Below, one piece after another: positions 1 through 12,200 of a stretch of 64,000 bases of DNA. The stretch comes from Deuterostichococcus epilithicus (lineage: Eukaryota > Chlorophyta > Trebouxiophyceae > Prasiolales > Stichococcaceae). The stretch is taken from the NCBI GenBank assembly GCA_033439295.1, contig JAVTLE010000008.1, positions 2,294,001-2,358,000 on the forward strand, written 5' to 3'. The position numbers were made by a program, and so were the translations under genes. Numbering within the stretch: position 1 is the stretch's first letter; each line of letters begins with the position of its first letter. The notes under the pieces were generated by a model. The model was not told the origin of the DNA, did not search any database, and was given only the letters and a program-made list of their open reading frames with translations.

Positions 1-2810
1 GCTGCCGCAGGAGCGGCTGACAGTCATGGACCCGGGCCTCGCCTGGTTCGAGGCTGCCACCGTCATGCCCCTGGGTGCGGCGCTGTTGCCGGCTGAACGC
101 CTCAGTGCCTGCGAGTTCGTCTCGACAACCTGGTGTCGGGGCCTGTTGGAGGCTGCATGGAGCCCTCAGCATGCCCCCCAGAAATAAACACGTCCAGCTG
201 TTTGGTGGAAGGCAGCAGCTGGCGCGGCGTTGCAACCGCGCTGATGGCTGCGGCGGCCAGCAAAAACGACAGTGGCATGCGCACCAGCCGGCCTGCGCAC
301 CGTCCGCTCCGCTAGGGCCTGCAGAACCCTGCGCCAAGGCGCTTTGCGCACCAGCTCATGACAGCATCACCACGAACCAAGGGCGGGCCATTTCGTGGCG
401 CAGTGCCGCCGGCGGCGGCGCGGGCGCAGGCCGACGCCGGCGGCCCCAGCTACCTGGTGGTTCTCGCCAAGGCGGCGCTGGCCGGCGGCCTAGCTTCCAG
501 CGCCTCCGTCCTGGCGCTGCACCCCATTGACACGCTCAAGACGCGGGTGCAGAGCACGCCCGGCGCCACCATCCGCGGCATCGCCGCCAGCGCGCCGGCC
601 ATTGGCCTGCGCGGCCTCTACCGCGGCATCATCCCCGCCGTGGGCGGTGCGAGGGCGGCGCCTGTCATTGTAGACCCCTGCTTGGAGGTCCCGGTGTACG
701 TGTCCTGGGAACCTCGTGCTCGGCGAGGAGTGCAGCGAATGCAGCGGCGACTCTGGCACTGTGGGACATTTGATGGGCTGAGCTCCCTATTCTAGCCTGC
801 AAAAGCGAGTGCTAGTTCAGTAGGACTTGGGTCGTGCATCTGCCCCCAGGGGATGCAAACCTCGGGTTGGCCGCATGCACCTCACTGATGGGCCGCATGC
901 GCAGGCTCTTTCGTGAGCCACGGCGCGAGGACCCTGTCGTACGAGGCCGCTGCGACGGGCCTGGGGCGGGTGCTCGGCGGCGCCGCCGAGCTGCAGGTGT
1001 GCGCCTGTGGCCTGCGCAGACGTCGCCAACGGTTTCACGGTCAAGGGGTTCATGGATGTAATGGAATCTCTCGCGCATCTGTGCAAGCAGCGCCTCTGTG
1101 CAAGCAGACATAGCCGTAAATCAAACGATTGTGCACCCATCCCCAGGCCCCGTGTCACATGTCGCCCGCAGGTACAGGGCATCGCCAGCGGCGCGGGCAC
1201 CGTCATCGGTACCTGCATCCGCATCCCCTGCGAGGTCCTCAAGCAGCGGCTGCAGGTGGGCTGCTCTGGCCCGCCTTTGTTACAGTCTTCTTGTTGACAT
1301 TGCAATTGCTGCAAAGATGCGATGGATCCAGCTTGTCCTTTTCATATCTTTCTCTCCCCCCTGCTATGCAAAGCAATCGAAGCCTTTCCTGGTCAGATAG
1401 CAGACAGTCCGACGACCCTTGCTGACATGTTTGGACAGGTCGGGCGGCACGGGAATGTGATCGAGGCGGCGCGGGCAGCGACGGCGGCGGACGGCGGCGG
1501 TCTGTTCCGCGGCACGGCGGCGCTGCTCAGCCGAGAGGTGCCCTTCTACGTTTTCGGTGAGTCAGCAGACCTTGCGGCACCGCTGACGGCGGCCACCTCG
1601 GCTGCCATGCGCGGTCCTGTAGGGCTGTCCGAAGGATGCAAAGGTCCCTTGAATCCCCCTAATCCTTGGTCATCAGGGCGGCTGCTCGCTTGTCGGGTGC
1701 GCCCTTAGTGCCGCGGTCCTGCCAGACAGCCAGCCAGCAAGCATGAGAGGCCTGGGCAGTGGCCGTTGCTCGGATACTCTCTGAACGCATCCCTTGCACT
1801 GCAGGCATGGTGGGGTATCAGCAGCTGAAGAAGGTCGCCAACGGTGGGCATCGCAGTGCTGCGGCCAGCGTGCCGACTTCCACTGCCCACGGCATCTTGG
1901 CGGCCTGCACTGGGCCGCTGCGTGCCTACTGTGCCAGCCAGCTTGCTGGCAGGTCTTCATGTCCACCTGGCATGCCCGGACTTCTGATCCAACAACTCCA
2001 CGCTTGTGCGTCAGCTCCCATGGCTTGCCACTTTTGCTTCCCGGCAGGCAGTGCGTGGGGCGGGCGGCCCCGGGAGCTGGCGCCCTGGCAGACGATCGCC
2101 ATCGGCGGCCTCGCGGGCGCGCTGGCCTCGCTGGCCACGATGCCCGCTGACGTGCTGAAGACGCGCATCATGACCGCCGCAGCAGGCACCGCCGTGCCCA
2201 ATGCAGGTGCCCCGTGGGGACACCGCGGAAAACTCGGCCCCGCGCCTGTGTGCTGGCACGAGGCATGAGGGGCAGGGGCTGCCTCTGCTGTGCATGCAGC
2301 GAGCAGGTTGCCCTGCGTGCTGTGCCGAGTGTAGACCGGGGGCAAGATGCACAAGCTATTAAAATTCGTCTACGCTTGGCGGGCCGTCTCGAAATGTGTG
2401 CAATGCATGCTCCTGAGCGCTTTCATGATGCTGGAACAGGCGCACTGCTGGTGAGCATCGTGCAGAAGGAGGGCGTGGGCGCCCTGTTCCGAGGAGCTCT
2501 ACCTCGTGCGCTGTGGGTGGCACCAGTGGGAGCGCTCAATTTTGCCGGTACTAGCACTAGTACTGGCAACTCAACCAAAACTCCCACCAAACCGAGCAAT
2601 CGCTTTCTTGTACGAGCTCTTCCTGACCATTGACACGCTAATCAGAGTTTCTGTGCGGATCCATCTGCAGGCTACGAGCTGGCGAAGCAGGCACTGGCGG
2701 GACCAGACGCTGGCGCAGGTGGCGGCACCCAGACAGGTTCAGCCAGCACAGTTGGCCAGGAGGCTCCTGGTCAGCAGGAGTTTGCAGCAGCACCCAGTGG
2801 AAACTTGTAA
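1..2810 (+). CDS. SAMTL: Mitochondrial carrier (SLC25), S-adenosylmethionine transporter-like, 5' truncated
   Basis: Six-helix inner-membrane carrier family protein. Phase-consistent exons: 1(partial)-74, 404-646, 905-996, 1172-1255, 1439-1556, 1805-1843, 2048-2206, 2440-2547, 2671-2810 (stop TAA). All three carrier signatures are present: HPIDTLKTR, RIPCEVLKQR and MPADVLKTR. The order of segments (GGLASS, then SHGAR, REVPFY, WVAPVGALNFAGYELAK) follows the plant SAM-carrier-like group typified by Arabidopsis SAMTL, which also has a long N-terminal extension; the first exon here (MDPGLAWFEAATVMPL) looks like the end of that extension, so the start lies outside the window. Substrate is inferred from family resemblance only; SAM import into mitochondria or plastids is the best guess. 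The C-terminal tail after YELAKQAL is Gly/Gln-rich and not conserved. Confidence 0.88.
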
Positions 2811-3284
2811 TACGCAATACTGGCTCTTCGTGCAGTGGTGGTGCAGTGCAGAGCTGAAGGCCAGCTGTCGACAGCGCAAGACGCAGACATTCTCAATGTC
2901 TGCCGCAGCTCAGCATTCTGCGAATTTGAAGGACATCTCGGAAGGTGGAGGGCTTGTGCACGGGAGGTGATACACCACTTGGTCGCGGGGCCGTCAACCG
3001 TCCACACCAGATTCAAGATGTCCATTTTGTTCCACGTCAGGCAGAGCGTTATTGCTGCAGCCTGATCCAAGCACAGCTGTCGCTCGTCAACAATTGGTCA
3101 AGAATAAACATGATGTCGCGACTCCTCGTGAACTACGCGCTGTCCTCACTTACACCAGCACATTCACTCTGCAGCGGCATTGGCAGCCGGCACAACTCCG
3201 CCCGCTTGCAAAGATCCCGTTTCACCAGATCACCGTCATCGGGTCAGGTTCTGGCGGATGCGCCGCATATTGATGCGGCGTCCG

Positions 3285-6200
3285 TTACTGCTCCAGGGAG
3301 TACCTCAGCTGCGCTGGCGCCCAATGCTGATGCTCCTGCAGGATGTACAACAAGATCCTCATCAACCTAGTCCATCACACCACAAGATTGCCACTTCTGC
3401 CACATTCGCAAAACTGGCCACTGTATGATGAACGACCAAGGCATGGAACAGCACCAGCGGATCACGGTGCTCTTCCAGGCCCTCACCTCACCGCATGGCG
3501 GCCGGCGGCGGACTGCTGCGCCGGCGGCGAACGCGGCACGAACTTTGTGCCGCCACTCACGGCGCTGTCACTGGTGGCNGGCGGCGGAGCAGCGCCGCCC
3601 TGCCGCGCGGCCGCCAGTGCGGCGGCCGCCAGCGGCGACGCCGCCCGCCCGCTGCTGGGGCTCATCGCGGCCGCCCGGATCGCAGCCCGCTGCTGGTCGT
3701 CCTCCCACCTGCGCATGTCAGGTTTAACAATTGAAACCAGGGTTCAGGTTTCGAGGGAAGCTCGAAGTTCCAGAGCCGAACATCAAGCGGCTTACATCAG
3801 CCAATGCGCAGCAAGTGACAGATGCGAACATGGAATCGTGCGCTGCGGCACCTCCAGCTATACTGCACACTTAATGCAGCCGCGTTTTGCACAGCTATTC
3901 GCAGAGGATGACACTGACACAAACAAAATGGCATCGCCATCGAGGGCACCCACCAGTAGGTGCTGCTGCTGCCGCCAGGCGCTGGGGAGGCATCAGAGCC
4001 TGGCTCCGACGACTGCCGTGCCTTCCTGCCGCCGCTGCCGGCTGCCGCAGGGCCAGCATTGTCCAGCAGCCGCAGCGGGGAGCGCGGCGTGAACTTGCCG
4101 CTGCCCTTGCCGGCTGAGCTGCAAGGCGACCGGTTCAGAGTTGCGTGAAATGTACAAGTCTGCTTTGTCAGCTTAGTTCACGTTCTGCTTGCCCGTGCTG
4201 CTTCCCGCTTCGTCCTGCGCCTTGCGGCTGTAGTTCAGCCGGCGATGTAGACAGACTGGGCGACAGGGAGCGCTGTGTCAATTCCAGCCAAGTGTGCTGA
4301 CCTGAGCTGCGGACGCGGGGCCGACGTGGCACCGTCAAGCAACTCTGCCCGTAGCCCGACGCCGCGCGTAGGGCTGGCCGCCGCCGGCGCCGCCCGCCGC
4401 TGGCGCCCGAGCCCGGCCGCGAGACGGCGCTGGCAGCGGAGGAGTCCGGCGTCAGATGGCCAGAGTCCCTGAAGCCTGGGTCCTGGTGCAGCTGCGGCAG
4501 CGAGCGCGGCCGCGCGGGTGCCGCCGCGCCGCCGTCGCGTGGCTCGCCCGGCACCGGCTGTCCCAGCGCCAAAGGCGGCGCCGGCGCCGGCTCTGCGGCG
4601 GGCGCCGCCCTGCTGCGGATCCCCTGCCGCGGCGGTTCTGTCAGCCGGTGGCGCCGCCGCCGCCGCGGCCTTCTGGGCTGGCACCGGCGATGTCGCCGCA
4701 CGCTCCAGGGACGAATTGGCAGCTGCTGCGCCTGTACAGTGCGAAAGCCACACATAAGCAGTTTGCAGCACCAGCGGCACGCACCGATGATGGAGCTTTG
4801 TCACAGCTCCAGAATCATCCCTCCTGATGTAGCTGAAGACCATACAGTGAGACGCTCTGAGCGCAATCGCAGGGCGCCAGCTCCTTGGCTGCACCGCCGG
4901 CTGCCGCGGCGGACGATGATCCTGCCGCCGCCTGGCAGCTGCGCGACAGTTCAGATAGCCCACCTGGTGGCGCCGCCACGGCTGGCTTGCCACGCAGCGC
5001 GCTGCTGTCCAGGGGCGCGGGCGCCGACTTGCGCGTCAGCTCTGCCCGCTTGGCGGCACGATCCGAGTCCGCCTTCTCCTTCGCCTGCTTGGCCTGCACA
5101 TCACAGCATGGCAATAATGGTAATTCTTCAGCAGGATGAGTGCAATTGGATTCGGCGCGCTCGGAGTCGGTCCTTAGCATCGCAGCAGCATCGCTGTGCG
5201 TGCATCTCTGTGCATTGCATGGGTAAACAGGTGGCAGATCCGGCCAGCCTGGCTGCATGCCCTACCATGCTGCTCAACAGCAGACTCGAGGTCGTTTTGC
5301 AACCAGCGGCAGGGTCTGCCGCCCGGCATACGATGCCAGTTTCGGTGCCTGGCACCAGACCTACCATGAGGGCTGTACGAAGCAAGGGCATCACAATCAC
5401 AGGACAGGTGCGGAAGCCGACCTTGATGTTGGACAGGGCACGGTCGAACAGGTTGAGGAAGTCGCCAACGATGCGCAGCGTGCGGCAGGGGTCCATGCCG
5501 TCAAAGCGCTCGCCGAAATACTTTGCCGCCCCCTGCAGCGCCTCCAGCGTGCCCGCCAAGCATGCCTGCGGGCGCAGCAGAAATACAGCTGGAATTGCGG
5601 GTGTGCGAGGTTGACTGCAAGATGGCTGAGCTTGAGCACCAAGTTTTTCTGCTCCACCTCACAAGAACACGGGGAGCTTTCGGACACTCTTGAGCCCGAA
5701 GACATCACAGCCTGCACACCTCGAGTGCCTGAAACTCCGGCTCGGCGGACGAGTGGAAGGCGACCAGCCGGTTGCGCAGCGGCTTGTGCACCTCCGCCTC
5801 GTCGTCAGACAGGCCGGCGGCGGCGAGGATTTCGGCGTCCACCCGCGCCAGCCCCGCGCCCAACTCCCCGATCTGCGTCTTGATGGACGGGATCTGCGCG
5901 CGCAGGGAGGGACGCTCGATGTGAGTGTAGGGGTGTGGAACGACGTGCACAGAAGGAGGAATTATGACGACGATCGCCTGGCAGACCCCCACCAACAGCG
6001 CAGGTTGAATTGTGATGCATGTGCATGTGCATGTGCTTGTGCATGTGCGTGTGCATGTGCATGTGCATGTATGCAAGACAACCGCCCGCCCCAGGATGCC
6101 ACACGAGTGACGAAGACACTCCCTCGTGCGCTGGGCAGACGTCGGCGCTGGAATGCCTCCATTCCAGTCGAGGGGACTTGGGGGAGGCTCGGCGGCGCAG

Positions 6201-9200
6201 ACAGGCAGGCAAGGGAGCAGGGTCGAACGCACCAGCAACTTGGCGGCGGGGCGGATGGAGGCCAGCTGCGTGGGGAGGTCACCAACGGGCTCGCCACTCT
6301 GCAGCAGCTTGTTGGTCACGTACTCCAGCAGACTGGTCTGCCGGTCGGTGGTTTTCACATCCGCCAGCCGCAGCAGCGTGTCCAGCTTGAAGGCTGCACG
6401 AGAGTGGAGTGGAATCATTCGACATGATACAAGCTCAACACGGACCGTTGAACGATAATGTTGACATCCGCCAGCCGCAGCAGCGTGTCCAGCTTGAAGG
6501 CTGTGTGCGGGAAACAGTAGAAAATGTTCAGCGGCTGTTGTCTGGAGACGTCTTCCGACTGACCACCATCCATCGGTTATGTAGACTAACTTCTTTCTGC
6601 ATGGTATGCTGGGGATCCGCTTGCCGAAGCAGCATGTCCAGCTTGGCAGATGCTGCATGAAAGCAGAGTATAATTATTTCGAGATCTTACGAGCTCGACA
6701 CAGACTGCCGCTCAATAGTCTTGACATCGCCAGCCGCAACAGCGCGTTCAGCTTGAAGGCTGCACAGGGGATGACAGCCTCACGAACGACATGCTGCAAG
6801 GCGCTGTGCAATTTGGCCCCAACCTGCAGCAGCATGTCCAGGTTGATGGCGGCATGCAAAGATGCGCCATGTGGTGGAGTAAAACACCTTTGTGCAGTTG
6901 CAAGAAAGCGGCACGACCACTTCGAAGCCGCACACGGGCCACGCAAGGTAAGGTCATCAGTGTGCCGCATGGCACACATGGCTTGATTTTTGGTGACACT
7001 CTGTGTCTTTAGTCCGCTGCTGCAACGCAGTAGCAGCATGGCACATCCAGCACGCCATGCCGTGCAATGGACGCTGTTCAACATGACCAGCCCAGCAGCC
7101 CGGCCATGTGCAAGCCGCTTGACTTCCATTGCACGGGCATTGCCTCGGTTGTTGTGCATGTTTGGGCCGCCTATACATCCCATATTGGAAACAGGACGGG
7201 ACAACGCACCAAAGGCGGAGCCGCGGTGGGTGCCAGCGTTAAGCTCGTTGCCGGTATCCCGGATCTCGTGCAGCAGCACCAGCCAGGCAACGCTGGCACG
7301 CAGCTCCGAGCACGCTGCCTGCAGCTCTGTCAGCTGCCCCCGCGCCTGCATGCCGAGGTGAAAGATGCTGCTGTTTGTTGTGCAGCTTGACAATCCGTGC
7401 AGGTGATGCAGCGGGAGTTACGGATCCGCGCTGCACTGGCGCCTGCAAGTCGACACGCACATGTGATGCGGCTGGATCGCAGTGGAGGGCATGGCCAGAC
7501 AGCAAGTGACGGCGGGGCGGTGACGAATAGAAAAGCAGGCTGACAGCATGCGCACCCGTTCGGCGGCTGCCGCGAAGGTGCGGGAGAAGATGCAGCAGGC
7601 GATGCGCTCCCGCAGGCGCGGGATGTCGCGCACCGCCAGAAAATATTGCTCCACGTTGCCCAGCAGCGCCGGGTCGCTCACGCCCTTGTGCTGCAGGTGC
7701 TTGCCCTGCGCATTGTGTGCGGCACACGTCTTCGATCAAGTGACACCGACACCAGCATTCACATCTGCAAGGAAAAGGAAGCAAAGCTCCACACTGCCGA
7801 GCGATGTGGGATCGTACCCCCCGCGCGGGAACAACTNCCCGCCGTGCGGCGGGTGCTTGCCCTGCGGCGTGCAACACACGGTTTTGGAGGCGGACACCCT
7901 CGGGCGGGCAAATCTGTTGCCCGCCACTGCGACTGGCATACATGCGGGCAGACGCCTGGAGGCAGGCACAACTTGGATCCCGCCAGGAGGCTGGGCACAT
8001 GCAAGCACAACCTGCAGCTCAACCCAGCTCCAGGCACACGCACGAGCGCACGGCCGGCGAGCCGGCGCGACAGGAAGCAGTGATAGGCGCCACAGGCGTT
8101 GACGTCCCGGACTTGGGATCCTGAGGCAGGTATGTGCCCCTGGAAACTGCAATTGAACGGGCTAAGAACCGCAGGCAGAGGAGCAGAAAACCTGAACCCT
8201 AAAAGCTGAAACCACACCTGCAGGTACAGGCCCAGGTCCTTGAGCTCCTGGTCCTCTGGCACCGCGTGCCCCAGCGCCGCCAGCTGCTCCACGCTCAGCG
8301 CGCTGTCGTCCATCGCCAGCAGCGCCGCCTGTGACATGGGCGACCAGCAGGGGGCGGCCCGTCAGGTGCCGGTGCACTGACAGCAGCGAGATGCAGCCAC
8401 CGGCTGCCGGCTGCTCTGCGCTCAGCGCGACGTCATCCGTCGCCGGCAGCGCCGCCCGGGCGGCGTTGTGGGGGCAACTGCATGTGGCCTGGTGGGAGTG
8501 CCGAGTTGTCATGAGAAACTCAACCCAAGCAAACAGAGTTTGTGTTCGGTATCTGCAGCTGGTCAAGAGTTGAAAGGTCGTTTGCAGACTCGAGGCAAGG
8601 ATGGATGAGCGGCCTCGAACGGGCGCACTGTTCTGCTATGTGTGTGCGGTGTCCACAAGTTGCCACGAGGGAGCACCGCAAATCTGCGTGCTTGGAAAAC
8701 ACGCACCCGGATGGCGGCGTTGTCGCGGCCCTTGCGGATGGACTCCAGCTCGATGTTCAGGTTGTGCGCGCGCCGCTGCTCGATCAGCGAGATCTTGGCC
8801 GCCTTGGCCGCCGCCAGCTTGCGGCCCACCGGCAGCTCCAGCTGCTGAAAGTCCAGCTCGAGGTCCTCCTTCCGCACCGCGCGTTTCCCAGGGCGCGCCT
8901 GACACGAGGTTTGTGACAAGAACGGAATTATAGACATCAGGTTACGCCCCACGGGCAGCTCCCTGCTGCTGGAAGTCGAGGTCCAGGTCCCGCTTCCGGA
9001 CAGGGCGCTTCCCCCTCGGCAATTCGATTTATTTGTGATCAAATCACTTTTCGTCCTGTGGGCCTCAGAGAACAGACAGGTCCGATGAGGGAACACAGCC
9101 GGGACTTGTGTGGTCCGCGCTGCGGCCGCGGGTTGCAAGGCAGCAGCTTCGACACGAGCACACGTCGCGCGGCTGCGGGACGCCGGCAGTCGAGCCTAGG

Positions 9201-12200
9201 TTTGGCACCGACCCAGCCCCAGCAGCGCACATGTGCCCAGCCCTGCTGCGCATCAGCGGAAAACACACCTTGGCCCAGACGCTGTCGGACTCCACTGCCG
9301 ACTCCGGGATTTTCTCCCAGTGCAGGTTCTTCAGCTTCTTGCGCTGCGTGGTGGTCACCTGCACCGCCTGCACCAGCGGCGTGCGAGACTCTGTGAGCAC
9401 ATCTGTGCAGTGAGTCCCAGCAGTGTCACTCACGACTGGCGCCCGTCCCACGGGCAGGCTTAGGGCCAGGTATGCCTTTGAGCATTGGCACCAATGAGCA
9501 CCGCAGGATGGTGCTGCAGCAAACGCAGGTGGCATGTTGTCGGAAGGCAACCAAGTGGCGAAGAGCATTTGGGCGCACCCTTGTGCCAGCCGGCGGCGTG
9601 GCCTTGCCGGGCGACCCCTTCCTGCCTGCGGCAGAGCAAGGCAGCCGCATTTGAAAAAGGCAGGTTTTCACCCACCACCATGAAGATCCACGTCAGGCAC
9701 TGGCAGCTTCCCATGCCTCCTCAGGCAGCGCTTTGCTCGCCTTCACTGGCGTGCATCAGGTGATGTCGCAGAAGCAGCCTTCGAGGTTGCAGATGGAAAG
9801 ATGCTCACCGAGCTTGCCCTTGGGCGGCGGCGGGGGCGGAGGCGGCGGCCCGCTGCCCGGCTTCCTGGGCGGCGGCGGCGGCGGCGGCGGCGCCTGGCGC
9901 CCGGGTTTGGGCGGTGGCGGCGGCGGCGGCGGCGCGCGCCGCCCGGCCGCGCGGCGGGGAGGCGGCGGCGGCGGCGCTTGATGCCGGCGCTGGCGCCCGC
10001 CGGCTTTGGCGGCGGAGGGGGCGGGGGCGGCGGCGCCTTCAACTTTGGCGCCGCTGCGGGCGCGCCCGGAGGCTTGGGCGGCGGCGGCGGCGGCGGCGGC
10101 GCCGCCGTCTTCGGCTTTGTGGGCGCTGCTGCTCCGGCGGCATTGGCCTGCTGCAGCAATGCCGGGTTGGCCTGCGCCGCCCGAACCTCCTCCGCTGTCG
10201 GCGCGACTGACGCCAGGAAGCGCGCCAGGCGCAGCGGCGCGTCTGCATCGAGCGAAGCGCGCCGTTCCGCCAGATTGGCAGCATCGGCGCCGCCCGCTGG
10301 CACAATTGCCTCGCCGAGCGCCAGCAGCCGGTCCATGGCTATGCCCTGGGGCAAAAGGAACATGCCGTCGGCGAGGGCGCCGGCCTCGCCGGACGGCAGC
10401 GGTGTCAGCGCCGCTGGCGACGGCGCCGCGGAGTCGGGCTGGGTCTTTGAGGCCGGCAGTTGCAGCGGCGCGAGCGGGAGGCCGCCGCCAGTGTTGCCGG
10501 GCTGGCCCGTAGCCCAGGCCTGCATGCCGTGGGAATCGGCCGCGGCCGGCGACGGGGGCGCAGAGGCCTGAAGTGGCTGCTGCTGTTGCTCGGCGTTGGA
10601 GTGCTGCTGCGGCGACGCTGGAGCCGCGCCGGCGGGCGCCGCAGCAGAGGCGCCGGCATGTTGTTGGCCGGAGGCCGCTGCTGCTGCTGCCATGTCTGCA
10701 GCCGGGTGCTCAGTGGCACTGGCGCCCGCCTGCCGCTTTGCCGCCCTTTCGGCGGCGGCGCGCGACCCCGCCGCCGCAACCCCCAGGCCCAACAGCAGGC
10801 GGCGGCCCCGTGGCCGCGCTGACGCACGGCCTCGCGGTTGCCGGGCTGCCGCCGTGCTCGCTGCCGGCAGGAGGCACACAGGACTTAGCCGCACTGGTGG
10901 CTGCCAGGGCGGAGCCCAGTGCCGCAGTGGTCGAGCCAAAGCCGCTGCCAGAGGCGCCAGCTGCTCCAGCGTCAGAGCCCACATCAGAGCCAAAGGCTGC
11001 TGACAGCGCCGAGGAAGAGTCCATGGCATCGGTGGCCTGACGCAGGCGCTCCAGCAGAGCGGCAGCGTCGGCAGAATGCGGTGCTGCGCCGTGCGCCGCT
11101 AGTGCTGCCGCCAGCTTCTCGCCAAAGCCGGACGGCAGCNGTGCGGCGACAGCCGGAGCGCCGCCCCTGCTGCCATGGGTGCTGTGGGCGCCGCCGCCGC
11201 TGCTGCTGCGGGCGCCGCGCCGCCGGCCGCCGCGAGGCTGCTGTGCTGACACGGCGGCGCCTGCATTGCCCAATGTGGCATTAGAGCTGTGCTACAGCAC
11301 GAATGCTATAAAGGTTCTTCGTTCAGCAACCATGGAAGCAGCACCACACTAGTGCAATGCAATCAGGTCGTAGCCCTCAGTGGTAACAGCGCAGGACAAA
11401 CGACAAAACAATGCTATCTGCACCTGCGGAGCTCGCAGTCGACGGGCTGCTGGCGGGAGCGCCGTGGTGGCCGCAGCGCCCGCCGCTGACACCGGCTGAA
11501 ATGTGAGAGCGGCTGCTGACGCTGCTGGCGCCGCCGGCAGATCGCTGCGGGGACGCAGCCGTCGAGGCCGCGGCCGCGTGCTTGCCGTGCAGCCGCCCAG
11601 GCACCTGCTCTCTGTCGCCGTCGGCCTTCCCTGCAGCGGCGCCGCCACTGCGGCCGCCTGCAGCCGTGTCGTCAGGCAGCCCTGCAGGCGGCCGTCCGGC
11701 GCCCCCGTTGCNGCCAGCAGCCCCGGCTGTGGCCGCTGCAGCCGGCCTGTAGGGCGGCAGGCCCAGCGCCGGCAGGGCGGCCGCAGCCCCTGCTGTGGTG
11801 ACGCTGCCAACTACAGCGCCCGGCTGTGGCGCCGGGCCGCTGGCTGGGGCCTCAGGGGCGGGGGCGCGCCAGCGGCCGCTGCCGCTCCAGCTGCTGAGCC
11901 GCCGCTGCCGCCACCAGCACTGTGAGCGCCTGGGTCCGAGCTGGAACCTGTCATGCCCGGAGCAGCTGCGCCGCCGCTGCGGCGGCCGCCTGGGGCGCAT
12001 GTGCCAGCCGCTGTGTCTTTGATGTTCACGTCGCCCGTTCCGCTACCGGTGTTGCCGCCAGCAGAACTGGACCCGCCGGCCAGCAGCGAGGCGATGGCTG
12101 CCGCGTGTGCCGCCGACATGGCCGGCGCGGCAGCCGCGCCGGCTGAGTTCGACCGTATGCTGGTCGAATCTGTGGCGGCCTGCGAGACGGCAGACGCCCA

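Noticed and set aside
75-160. Possible ghost copy of the first carrier exon in its downstream intron (LPAERLSA)
   Set aside because: Base identity is only about 14 of 24, close to chance for GC-rich sequence; not counted with the other ghosts.
3118-3428. Plus-strand frame starting MSRLLVNYALSS, resembling a mitochondrial targeting peptide
   Set aside because: No downstream domain, and the minus strand here carries phased formin C-terminal exons ending at 3285.
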